Positions 52,424 through 59,517 of a stretch of DNA of 59,517 nucleotides are shown here, in pieces. Source of the DNA: Paraburkholderia atlantica (lineage in GTDB: Bacteria > Pseudomonadota > Gammaproteobacteria > Burkholderiales > Burkholderiaceae); NCBI RefSeq assembly GCF_009362785.1, contig NZ_WHNQ01000038.1, positions 1 to 59,517 on the forward strand, read 5' to 3'. The first letter of the stretch is position 1, and every line of letters begins with the position of its first letter. The notes beneath the pieces are model-generated. The model ran no database searches. It saw only the letters and a list, made by a program, of their open reading frames with translations, and had not been told where the DNA came from. The position numbers were made by a program, and so were the translations under genes.

Positions 52424-53590
52424 ATGACGTTATCGATTACGAGCAATTTCGACGCAGGCGCGATTGATGTGCTGTCCTGCGAAGACGCCAGCAATATTCG
52501 CCTGCGCGTGCGTCCGGACAGCCACGCGGAGTTCGCGCAGTGGTTCTATTTCCGCCTGTCGGGCGCGGCGGGCGAGCGCTGCGTGATGAGCTTCGAGAAC
52601 GCCGCCGCGTGTGCGTTCGCGGAGGGCTGGCGCGACTATCGGGCGGTCGCGAGCTATGACCGCGTGAACTGGTTTCGCGTGCCGACCTCGTACGACGGCC
52701 GCGTGCTGACGATCGACCATACGCCCGATTTCGACAGCATCTACTACGCGTACTTCGAACCGTACAGCGAGGAGCGACATGCCGAGTTTCTCGGCGCCGT
52801 GCAGCAGATGCCGCACGCGTCGCTGACCGAGCTCGGCAAGACGGTCGAAGGGCGGCCGATTTCGCTGCTCACGCTCGGTACGCCGCCCGCGGACGATGCC
52901 GCCAACGCCGCGCCCAAAAAGAACATCTGGCTGATTGCCCGCCAGCATCCGGGCGAGACGATGGCCGAATGGTTCATCGAAGGGCTCGTGAAGCGCCTCG
53001 TGGGCTGGGGAGACTGGGCGGGCGACCCGGTCGCGCGCAAGCTGTACGATCACGCGGTGTTTCACATCGTGCCGAACATGAATCCGGACGGCAGCGTGCG
53101 CGGCAATCTGCGCACCAATGCGGCCGGCGCGAACCTGAATCGCGAATGGATGGAGCCGGACGCCGCGCGCAGTCCCGAGGTGCTGGTGGTGCGCGAAGCG
53201 ATTCACGCGACGGGCTGCGACCTGTTCTTCGATATTCATGGCGACGAGGCGTTGCCGTATGTGTTCGTCGCGGGCTCCGAAATGCTGCCGGGCTTTACCG
53301 AGCGGCAGGGGCGCGAGCAGAAGGCGTTCATCGAGGCGTTCAAGCACGCGAGTCCGGATTTTCAGGACAAGTATGGCTATGCGGCGAGCAAGTATCGCGA
53401 GGATGCGTTGAAGCTTGCGTCGAAGTACATCGGCAACGAATTCGGCTGTCTGTCGTTGACGTTGGAAATGCCGTTCAAGGACAACGCGAATCTGCCCGAC
53501 GAGCGGGTGGGCTGGAACGGTGAGCGCAGCGCGTCGCTTGGCGCCGCGATGTTGCAGGCGATTCTGCGTCACGTGGAGACGTTCGCCTGA
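52424..53590 (+). CDS. M14-type cytosolic carboxypeptidase-like protein
   Basis: Zinc carboxypeptidase of the M14 family, cytosolic carboxypeptidase (CCP/AGBL-like) subgroup, 388 residues. It has the CCP-type N-terminal beta domain (about 1-115, YFRLSGAAGERCVMSFENA) and a catalytic domain with zinc ligands His175 and Glu178 (ARQHPGETMAEWF) and His272 (DIHGDE), and Glu348 (LTLEMPF) as base. A homologue from Burkholderia cenocepacia has been crystallised. No signal peptide, so it is cytoplasmic. Substrate in bacteria is unclear; eukaryotic relatives trim polyglutamate. A strong terminator follows. Confidence 0.9.
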   Translation: MTLSITSNFDAGAIDVLSCEDASNIRLRVRPDSHAEFAQWFYFRLSGAAGERCVMSFENAAACAFAEGWRDYRAVASYDRVNWFRVPTSYDGRVLTIDHTPDFDSIYYAYFEPYSEERHAEFLGAVQQMPHASLTELGKTVEGRPISLLTLGTPPADDAANAAPKKNIWLIARQHPGETMAEWFIEGLVKRLVGWGDWAGDPVARKLYDHAVFHIVPNMNPDGSVRGNLRTNAAGANLNREWMEPDAARSPEVLVVREAIHATGCDLFFDIHGDEALPYVFVAGSEMLPGFTERQGREQKAFIEAFKHASPDFQDKYGYAASKYREDALKLASKYIGNEFGCLSLTLEMPFKDNANLPDERVGWNGERSASLGAAMLQAILRHVETFA

Positions 53591-53611
53591 ACAAGCGGAC
53601 GGCTGGACATA

Positions 53612-53652
53612 AAAAACGAGGCACGCACGGAAAAAGTGCGTGCCTCGTTTTT
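53612..53652. terminator. Strong bidirectional terminator
   Basis: AAAAACGAGGCACGCAC (53612-53628) and GTGCGTGCCTCGTTTTT (53636-53652) form a perfect 17-base-pair stem with a seven-base loop. It lies between the convergent M14 peptidase and secreted-protein genes and serves both. Confidence 0.92.
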
Positions 53653-53705
53653 CATTGGGGCGACTGTTCGGACGGTGGCGCGCCCCGATCAGCGCCCAGA
53701 TGCGG

Positions 53706-54320
53706 TTAGCTCTTCTTCTTCGAGCTCTTGTTTGCCGATTTGCTCGACGTCGTGCGCGAGGAGTGGCCCGAGCCTGACTTCGACGACTTCTTCGGCGTTT
53801 TGCCGCCGACCGCGTGCTTGCCTTTGCCGCTTTTGTGCTTGCCCGATCCCTCGCTGCGCGCGCGGTTCGGCGGCACCGGGTCGTTCCAGCTGAACGCGAG
53901 CATCTGCGAGCCGACGTATCCGCAGCGGAATTTCAGATCGGCCGGCTCGCCCGAGTTGTTCTGGCGCACGCCGACACCTTCGACGGTGACGATGCTGTCC
54001 ACCTTGACGCGCTGCTTGCCTTCGTCGAACGAGTCGTTCCACGGCGTGACGGACGAGTGCGCGCTGTCGAACGAACTGGACGGAAATTCGACGTGGTCGA
54101 ACGCGGTCGACGTGCTCGCGACGAAGTCGCCATGCGCGGCGCAGTCCGCGACGAGCGGATCCGCGTGCATTTCGGTGATAAATCTTTTGACGAGGTCGTT
54201 GTGCTGTTCAAGCTGATCAGCGAATGCGGGAGCCGCGCAGTTGAGCGAGAGACTCGCTGCGCAGGCCGCCAACCGGCCGATCACCCGCAGCAACCGGCTC
54301 GGTACATTGGTGCGATCCAT
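53706..54320 (-). CDS. Secreted protein with BspC-like domain and Lys/Ser-rich tail
   Basis: A 204-residue exported protein. The signal peptide spans about 1-34 (cut after APAFA). The folded part (about 35-145; LVKRFITEMHADPLVADCAAHGDFVAST and LKFRCGYVGSQMLAFSWN) has two cysteines that may pair, and resembles what databases call a BspC domain; that naming is from memory and uncertain. From about 155 to the end it is almost only Lys, Ser, Gly and Thr, like a histone H1 tail. Such a tail could bind nucleic acid, LPS or peptidoglycan. Own transcription unit. Confidence 0.75.
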   Translation of the reverse strand: MDRTNVPSRLLRVIGRLAACAASLSLNCAAPAFADQLEQHNDLVKRFITEMHADPLVADCAAHGDFVASTSTAFDHVEFPSSSFDSAHSSVTPWNDSFDEGKQRVKVDSIVTVEGVGVRQNNSGEPADLKFRCGYVGSQMLAFSWNDPVPPNRARSEGSGKHKSGKGKHAVGGKTPKKSSKSGSGHSSRTTSSKSANKSSKKKS

Positions 54321-54492
54321 CTAGTTCTTTAGACGCAAGTGGGAGATGAGGCAAATAAGATGCCCCGCGCAAGGGTTGAGTTCAATGTTGCTGCAAATAT
54401 TCTGTCCGGTCCTGATGGGCGCGCCCGGAAAGTCTGCGGCGGCGAGGCGCTGATTATCACAGATCCGCCGCACGCGACGCCAAAGCGCATTC

Positions 54493-55176
54493 TCAGGTGC
54501 GCGGGCCGCCCAGGCGATAGCGCCGGACGTCGTAGGTGGTAACCCACGCCGGACGGTAGACCGCGATTAGCGCGGTCGCCATGCCAGTGAACCATGCTTC
54601 GCCGGTGGCGAGCAGCAGCACGCTGAGCGCGTAGCCGACCGGCACCACGGTCATCGAGCCGCCGGACACCGCGATATGAATGGCGAGCGCTGCCGCGGCG
54701 GTGAACGACACGGCGATGGCGGGCGAAACGAAGCCCTGGCCGAAGATGAACATGAAAAGGTTGCGCGGCAGCCACGCGGTGCAGATGCGCTGGAGCAAGG
54801 TCGACACGGCGACGGGCAGGGCGCCGTAGACGAGGAACGTCAGCGCGATGCCCTGCCACGGCGCATCGAAGACGACGGCGGCGAGACCCGTGACCACCGC
54901 CATCGCGATCACAGCAAGCCCCCAGTCGAATAGAGTGACGACGAGCGTGGCGCCGAGAAGATGCATCACGGTACCGTCGTCGAGCCAGGCGTTGCTCGCC
55001 CACAGCACCGACACTGCGACGATTATCGCGAGCCAGACATGCTGGAGCGTGCCGTCCTGAAGTCTTTTGAAAGGATTTTTCCACAGCGCGAGCGCGATCA
55101 CCATCGCAGTGGCAGTCCAGCCACCGACAGCGACCCAGAACGGAAGCGGTGTGTAGAGGAAACCCATGTGTCTCAT
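54493..55176 (-). CDS. CbiM-like ECF transporter permease family protein
   Basis: Integral membrane protein with about six or seven helices and the start GFLYTPLPFWVAVGGWTATAM. It resembles CbiM/CbiN-type substrate-specific components for Co2+ or Ni2+ uptake, although the metal-binding N-terminal Met-His (MHI/MHMPD) of true CbiM is not present. No ATPase or CbiQ gene is near. ATG 55176 (227 residues) has a weak GAG site; ATG 55167 is equally possible. The 172-base stretch between it and the secreted-protein gene shows nothing clear. Confidence 0.7.
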   Translation of the reverse strand: MRHMGFLYTPLPFWVAVGGWTATAMVIALALWKNPFKRLQDGTLQHVWLAIIVAVSVLWASNAWLDDGTVMHLLGATLVVTLFDWGLAVIAMAVVTGLAAVVFDAPWQGIALTFLVYGALPVAVSTLLQRICTAWLPRNLFMFIFGQGFVSPAIAVSFTAAAALAIHIAVSGGSMTVVPVGYALSVLLLATGEAWFTGMATALIAVYRPAWVTTYDVRRYRLGGPRT

Positions 55177-55289
55177 ATTACTCGTTGGACGACAAAAGGT
55201 GTGAGCGGATTCCATGCCAGCCCACCCTCAGCGCGCATGCCACTGCGGGCATGCGGATGTTCCAACCCATACGCGCGGAGCGACCCGCG

Positions 55290-56171
55290 TCATGCGGAGT
55301 CCGGCCTGATCGGCTTCCGCGCGGGCCTGCCGTTTGGGGTTTCACCGTACGACGTGGCGGGCTCCGCGGCCATCGGCAGCGCGCTGCTGGTGTCGCTGCC
55401 GGGCAACGGATACTGGAACCGCGCGCGTTGGCGCCGCCGGAGCGGAACCGGGCCAGGCTGCCCGCGGACGACCGGCCGCGCGCTGTGCTCGCCGTTGTTG
55501 CGCAGCACTTGCAAATGATTGGTGAGCCAGCCGTTGTAAAGCGCGACTGCGGCGGCGCGATTGGGCGCGCCGAGTTGCTGGAATATGCTCGTCAGGTGGA
55601 TCTTGACCGTGCCTTCGCTAATGCCGAGCGTGCGTGCGATCATCTTGTTGGTGCTGCCCATGTGCACGCAGCGCATGATCTGCTCTTGTCGCGGCGACAG
55701 CCCGCTCGAGAGTTTGTTGCGGCGGGGCGGCGGACTTTCTTCATCGAACGTGCGGATCGCGGTATCGGTTGGCAGCGGCGGATCGATCGCCAGCGCGCCG
55801 GGCGGCACGTAGTGACCGCCGAGCAGCACCATTTCCAATGCGCGCACGATCAGGCAGGGATCGGTGTCGCGTGGAACGACGCCGAGCACACCCTCGTCCA
55901 TCAGCGCACGCACGAGCGCGGGCAAGGTCCCGTCGGTGAGCACGCTGATGCGCAGGTCGGGAAAGTGACTGAGCAGCGCGCGAACTTGTGCAACCGACAT
56001 CCAGTTCTCCCAGTCGATCACGACGAGATCCGGCCGATAACGCTTGAACGGACGTTCGAGCAGACGCCATTCATCGGCCTCGGTGAAGCGCGCCAGCCGG
56101 TCGATCTGCCGCAGCAAGGCTTTGAGTCCATCACGTCGTTCTGCGTTTGAATTGAGAATCGCGAAGCGCAT
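55290..56171 (-). CDS. LuxR-type regulator with degenerate receiver domain
   Basis: NarL/FixJ-like transcription regulator of 293 residues. Residues 1-120 form a receiver-like domain with Asp53 (LVVIDWENW), but the acidic pair normally near residues 7-10 is replaced (ILNSNAERR) and the conserved Lys is Arg (GVVPRDTD), so phosphorylation is doubtful. The LuxR HTH covers about 157-215 (LSPRQEQIMRCVHMGSTNKMIARTLGISEGTVKIHLTSIF). A basic, Pro-rich tail of about 70 residues follows. No histidine kinase is adjacent. Targets unknown. Confidence 0.88.
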   Translation of the reverse strand: MRFAILNSNAERRDGLKALLRQIDRLARFTEADEWRLLERPFKRYRPDLVVIDWENWMSVAQVRALLSHFPDLRISVLTDGTLPALVRALMDEGVLGVVPRDTDPCLIVRALEMVLLGGHYVPPGALAIDPPLPTDTAIRTFDEESPPPRRNKLSSGLSPRQEQIMRCVHMGSTNKMIARTLGISEGTVKIHLTSIFQQLGAPNRAAAVALYNGWLTNHLQVLRNNGEHSARPVVRGQPGPVPLRRRQRARFQYPLPGSDTSSALPMAAEPATSYGETPNGRPARKPIRPDSA

Positions 56172-56326
56172 GCATGTCTCCAGATGTTTCGGGCGGAATG
56201 GCGCGACGCATCTCTCGGACTCATGAAGCTGACTCGATCACGGCGATGCGTCACCGTGCCTATGATGACAAATTCCCTCCGTTTTGACGGCTGTCCAAAA
56301 GGCATAAGAAAAGCGGACATTCAACG

Positions 56327-56355
56327 AAAAAAGCCCCGTCTATACGGGGCTTTTT
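56327..56355 (-). terminator. Terminator after DUF2863 gene
   Basis: AAAAAGCCCCGT (56328-56339) pairs perfectly with ACGGGGCTTTTT (56344-56355) around a four-base loop, with U runs on both strands. It separates the DUF2863 gene from the LuxR gene, both leftward. Confidence 0.9.
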
Positions 56356-56385
56356 CGCGATAAGGCGTGGATATCGACGTCGGGA

Positions 56386-57600
56386 CTAGTGGAAATGCGG
56401 TTGCGCGGGCTCGGCATCCTCTGGCATTTCCGCGTGGACGATTTCGCCGAGCGGGTCCGCATACAGCGGCACGCCGCAGTCGTCGCAATATTCCGGCTCG
56501 AACCGGCCCGCGTGGCGGCGTACATCCGTGATGCCGGTTTCCTTCAGCAGCGCGACGATTTCCTCGAGCGGCTCGTCCGAGCCGGTGACTTCCTCCGGCT
56601 CCTCGTCGATGCCCGCCTCGCCGTTTTCGCGGCCGTAGAGCGGCCACACCACACCGTAGATCACGTCGTTGCTGCCCTTGCGCGTGAAGCCGACGCGGTA
56701 TTCGTCGATGCGCCGTTCACCGAAACCGGCGACCACCGCGCGCAGGTCCTGCGGCGTCGCGCCAATCGTGTCGAAAAGATAACGCACGGCGGTACGCACG
56801 GTGTGCGGACGCACACTTTCGTCGGCGTCGCGGCAGGCCGAGTAGTACGCATCCGGCAGCAGACATTCGAATTCGCAGCCCGGGAGCACGACCGACAGGT
56901 TCGCGCCGCCTTGCGTGGCCCATTGCTCGAGACATTGCCCGCGCTCGATGCGCGTACCGTGCTCTTCTTCCTGCCAGCGGAACGTCGCTTCGCCGACGGG
57001 CGCGGCGACTACGGCAAGCAGAAAGCGCGGGTCCGCCAGAATCGGCGACGTCTCCGGCAGTTCGCCGAAATTGAGCTTCGCGTTGCCGCCGCTGACCGCG
57101 GCTTGCGCAAGTTGCTGGGCGATGCGCCACGTTTCGACGTGATGGCGCGGCAACTGGTCGATGCTGTACAGGAACGGAGCCATTGCCACTCGCGTGTTCG
57201 CGGCGAGCACATGCGCTTGCAGGTGTGCGCGCAAGGCGTCGGCGGCGTCGGACTTGAGCGGGCCGGACGGAATCACGTAGCGGGTCCAGGCGAGCACGGG
57301 AGCGGCGATCAGCAGCGCTTCGTAAGACACGCCTTCGTGTTCGATGACGAACGATTCGCTATGCGTTTCCGCCATGTCGGCCAGCGCGCCGTAGGCATCC
57401 GGATGGTTTTGCTGCAGATGGTCGAGCGCTGCGTCCAGCGTGGTCTGGTTGGCATTGCGCACGATTTTGGCCAGCAGCGCGTCGAGCTTTGCTTCCCAGA
57501 AGCGATCTTCGGTACGGCTGCCCGACGCGAAAAGCGCGAGCGAGAGACCGACGAGCTTGTCGGCGTCGGGAGGGAGACGTTTGGCGATTCGCGAGCGCAT
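56386..57600 (-). CDS. DUF2863 family protein
   Basis: A 404-residue cytoplasmic protein assigned to DUF2863, a family I know from betaproteobacteria. The N-terminus is helical (LVGLSLALFASGSRTEDRFWEAKLDALL). The middle holds FVIEHEGVSYEALLIAAPVLAWTRY and FGERRIDEYRVGFTRKGSNDVIYGVVWPLY. Near the C-terminus is a Cys pair (YCDDCGVPLYADPLGEIVHAEMP) that could form half of a zinc ribbon, then a His-containing end (QPHFH). Function unknown. It stands alone between a terminator and a divergent permease gene. Confidence 0.8.
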   Translation of the reverse strand: MRSRIAKRLPPDADKLVGLSLALFASGSRTEDRFWEAKLDALLAKIVRNANQTTLDAALDHLQQNHPDAYGALADMAETHSESFVIEHEGVSYEALLIAAPVLAWTRYVIPSGPLKSDAADALRAHLQAHVLAANTRVAMAPFLYSIDQLPRHHVETWRIAQQLAQAAVSGGNAKLNFGELPETSPILADPRFLLAVVAAPVGEATFRWQEEEHGTRIERGQCLEQWATQGGANLSVVLPGCEFECLLPDAYYSACRDADESVRPHTVRTAVRYLFDTIGATPQDLRAVVAGFGERRIDEYRVGFTRKGSNDVIYGVVWPLYGRENGEAGIDEEPEEVTGSDEPLEEIVALLKETGITDVRRHAGRFEPEYCDDCGVPLYADPLGEIVHAEMPEDAEPAQPHFH

Positions 57601-57874
57601 AAATCCAGAAAAATTGGGGGCACGGAACCTTATATTCTAGTCTTTTCCAGGCAGCTATATGGCTTGCTCGGCAATCTTGGGGCAGATTCGAGCTCTTTCA
57701 TCCCAAAAAATGCGTTCGCCACCGACACGGTCGCACGCGACTCGTCACGCCTGGGCCGGATGGGATAAGACACCCCAGACGCCCGACTCGCTTCTATACT
57801 GACGGCGTTCAGCGGGCGCCTGACGGGCGTGTGTCATTTGATCGCCACGTCTGGCGCAATAGGGGAGATCCATC

Positions 57875-58990
57875 GTGAAATCGGACCAACTAATCGAGCG
57901 ACTTGCGGCGGTATTTGCATTGATTGTGCTCGTCGGTGGGTCGTTGCTGGTGCTGGCGCCATTTACGACTGCGCTGCTGTGGGGAGCCATCCTCAGCTAC
58001 AGTTCCTGGGGCCTTTACCGGCGGCTCACCGGGGTCGTTGGCGGCCGCCGCAAGCTGGCCGCGACCATGATCGTGCTGATCATTCTGGTCGTGGTGCTCG
58101 GGCCGTTCGTCTATGCGGGTTTTGCGTTTGGCGCGCATGTTCACGAGATCGTCGCGCTGGTGCAAAGACTTTTCGAGTCGGGGTTGCCCGATCTGCCGCC
58201 GTGGGTGCAGCGGATCCCGCTGGTTGGTTCGAGCATCGAGGCCTTTTGGGAGCGCTTGACCAGCAGCAATTCTGAGCTGATTGCGCAGTTGCGCACGCTC
58301 GCCGCGCCGGCTGGCAAATGGATTCTGGCGGCGGCGCTTGCGGTGACGCATGGGCTGGGGCTGCTCGCGTTGAGCATTGTGCTGGCCTTCTTCTTTTATA
58401 CCGGTGGCGAGGGTGCGGCCGCCTGGCTGAACGCCGGCATGCGTCGAGTCGCTGGTGAGCGTGCAGAGTATCTTCTGGCGCTGGCGGGCAGCACGGTGAA
58501 GGGTGTGGTCTACGGGATTCTTGGTACGGCCCTCGTGCAGGGGGTTCTCGCGGGATTCGGTTTCTGGATGGCCGGTGTACCGGCGCCGGCGTTGCTAGGG
58601 CTCGTGACGTTTTTTCTGTCGGTGGTACCGGGCGGTCCGGTCGTAGTCTGGTTGCCGGCTGCGATCTGGTTGTATCAGGGTGGGTCGACTGGATGGGCGA
58701 TTTTTCTGGTGGTGTGGGGGCTGCTCGTAGTAGGCATGGCCGACAACGTCATCAAGCCCATCCTGATTGGCAAGAACAGCGACATGCCGTTGATTCTGGT
58801 CATGCTTGGCATTCTCGGCGGCGCGTTTGCGTTCGGTTTTCTTGGTGTTTTCATCGGCCCAACGTTGCTGGCGGTAGCTCATACCGTGCTGCATGATTGG
58901 ACGATCGGCGCATCCGCCGCGCAGACGCAGGCGCCAGAAGCGAAAGCACCAGCGATAGAAGATCCGGGCCGTGTCGGAAAGACTCCTTAA
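57875..58990 (+). CDS. AI-2E family transporter (PerM/YdiK-like)
   Basis: Membrane protein of 371 residues in the AI-2E transporter family, with about eight helices and a soluble segment at about 90-140. Helix-rich segments include ALLWGAILSYSSWGLYRRL near the start and PLILVMLGILGGAFAFGFLGVFIGPTLLAVAHTV near the end. Family members export or exchange autoinducer-2, Na+/H+ or other small solutes; the cargo here is unknown. The start is GTG 57875, preceded by AGGGGAG. The C-terminus is a short Ala/Pro tail. The 274-base region before it shows no gene. Confidence 0.87.
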   Translation: MKSDQLIERLAAVFALIVLVGGSLLVLAPFTTALLWGAILSYSSWGLYRRLTGVVGGRRKLAATMIVLIILVVVLGPFVYAGFAFGAHVHEIVALVQRLFESGLPDLPPWVQRIPLVGSSIEAFWERLTSSNSELIAQLRTLAAPAGKWILAAALAVTHGLGLLALSIVLAFFFYTGGEGAAAWLNAGMRRVAGERAEYLLALAGSTVKGVVYGILGTALVQGVLAGFGFWMAGVPAPALLGLVTFFLSVVPGGPVVVWLPAAIWLYQGGSTGWAIFLVVWGLLVVGMADNVIKPILIGKNSDMPLILVMLGILGGAFAFGFLGVFIGPTLLAVAHTVLHDWTIGASAAQTQAPEAKAPAIEDPGRVGKTP

Positions 58991-59157
58991 GGAAAACCCG
59001 CTTAAGGGAAACCCTAGGATTTCACTTGCAAGTTCTGGCCGCGGCGACTAGAATTCCGCTCTTTCGTGCTCCGGACGCCGGGGCGCGGGGAAGCGGGAAG
59101 CCTTTGCTGGCGAGGGCTTCGGCGGCGTGGGCAGGTTAAGCAAGTGATAAAAACCTG

Positions 59158-59186
59158 TTGACGATCCGGCGGAAGTTCTTCATAAT
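59158..59186 (+). promoter_or_regulatory. rrn promoter
   Basis: TTGACG (59158-59163), exactly 17 bases, then CATAAT (59181-59186), each five of six consensus. The start would be near 59193, followed by a 280-base leader to 16S rRNA. Confidence 0.75.
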
Positions 59187-59268
59187 CTCGCTTCTCTGCT
59201 GCAGACGCAGCGACGCAAGCGAAGCAGTGCCGGGTAGTGGTGGTTCAGGCGCTGCGGGTTTCGCGGAT

Positions 59269-59282
59269 CGATCTTTAAAAAC
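59269..59282 (+). promoter_or_regulatory. boxA-like antitermination element in rrn leader
   Basis: CGATCTTTAAAAAC resembles the boxA consensus (TGCTCTTTAACA), where Nus factors load on rRNA transcripts. Position in the leader is as expected; the match is partial. Confidence 0.5.
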
Positions 59283-59474
59283 TAACAGCCGATAAGTGTG
59301 GGCGCTTGATGCGGAATGCGGCGGCGGATTCTCCGGGGTCTGCTGCAAGGCAAAAGTATCAGAAGCCTCACACAGTATTAGAGGAAGGTTTATCTGTCGA
59401 AAGACGGATTGATCATCGTCAGTACGTTGAGTGAGCGACCGGTTCATAACTGAACCGAAAACAGTAACAGGTTT

Positions 59475-59517
59475 GAACTGAAGAGTTTGATCCTGGCTCA
59501 GATTGAACGCTGGCGGC
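59475..59517 (+). rRNA. 16S ribosomal RNA, 5' end only
   Basis: The universal 16S start is seen: GAACTGAAGAGTTTGATCCT, followed by GGCTCAGATTGAACGCTGGCGGC at the window edge. Only the first 43 bases are in the window. The exact mature 5' base is set by likeness to the E. coli gene. Confidence 0.96.

Larger units (their letters stand above)
58991..59474 (+). promoter_or_regulatory. rRNA operon promoter and leader region
   Basis: This 484-base noncoding region leads into 16S rRNA. It holds the strong promoter at 59158-59186 with an AT-rich stretch upstream (GTGATAAAAACC), then the pre-16S leader with a boxA-like element at 59269-59282. Minus-strand open frames across it are not genes. Confidence 0.8.

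Noticed and set aside
59136..59447. Minus-strand open frame in the rRNA leader
   Set aside because: It lies across the rrn promoter and leader; no ribosome site or domain.

Overview
The window is a chromosomal segment of a GC-rich betaproteobacterium, most likely Paraburkholderia or Burkholderia. Three things point there: the gene order tpiA-secG-tRNA-Leu-nuoA..N-DUF2818-NUDIX, the ilvBHC-psd-pssA-leuA block next to an ECF sigma/DUF3619/DUF3106 cluster, and the close family look of the proteins. Genus and species are inferred; no search was run. Almost all of the segment is core genome. The only clear mobile DNA is a truncated IS481-type insertion sequence at the left edge, and the right edge enters a 16S rRNA gene.

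Left part (1-13.3 kb): the IS remnant; then, leftward, a small operon encoding an ECF sigma factor, a one-helix DUF3619 protein (possible anti-sigma), a DUF3106 protein and an RDD membrane protein. Rightward genes make branched-chain amino acids (ilvB, ilvH, ilvC, and leuA further on) and phosphatidylethanolamine (psd, pssA). A leftward pair encodes a beta-carbonic anhydrase and a SulP anion transporter.

Middle (13.3-37.3 kb): a lipoprotein, a solitary amino-acid-type binding protein, rpsO and pnp (each preceded by structured RNA), a quinone oxidoreductase, tpiA, secG, a tRNA-Leu(GAG) with its own promoter and terminator, and the complete 14-gene complex I operon nuoA-N followed by DUF2818 and a NUDIX hydrolase.

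Right part (37.3-59.5 kb): a compact two-gene module that looks like an unusual toxin-antitoxin pair. It has a HicA-like small protein with a Cys/His cluster, an AlpA/MerR-like HTH partner, and a 38-bp four-half-site dyad just upstream. Next come two fatty-acyl-CoA catabolic gene sets in convergent orientation (DUF1178, two acyl-CoA dehydrogenases and two MaoC hydratases rightward; 3-hydroxyacyl-CoA dehydrogenase, enoyl-CoA hydratase, histidine phosphatase, phosphotransferase and acyl-CoA dehydrogenase leftward). Related TetR-type palindromes lie at their outer ends. After these come two glutathione transferases, an aminotransferase, a PIN protein, yaaA, an M14 carboxypeptidase, a secreted lysine-rich-tail protein, a CbiM-like membrane protein, a LuxR regulator with a degenerate receiver, a DUF2863 protein and an AI-2E family permease. 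The rRNA promoter and leader close the window.

The best candidates for undescribed biology are the HicA-like/HTH module with its symmetric operator, and the sigma-DUF3619-DUF3106-RDD operon.
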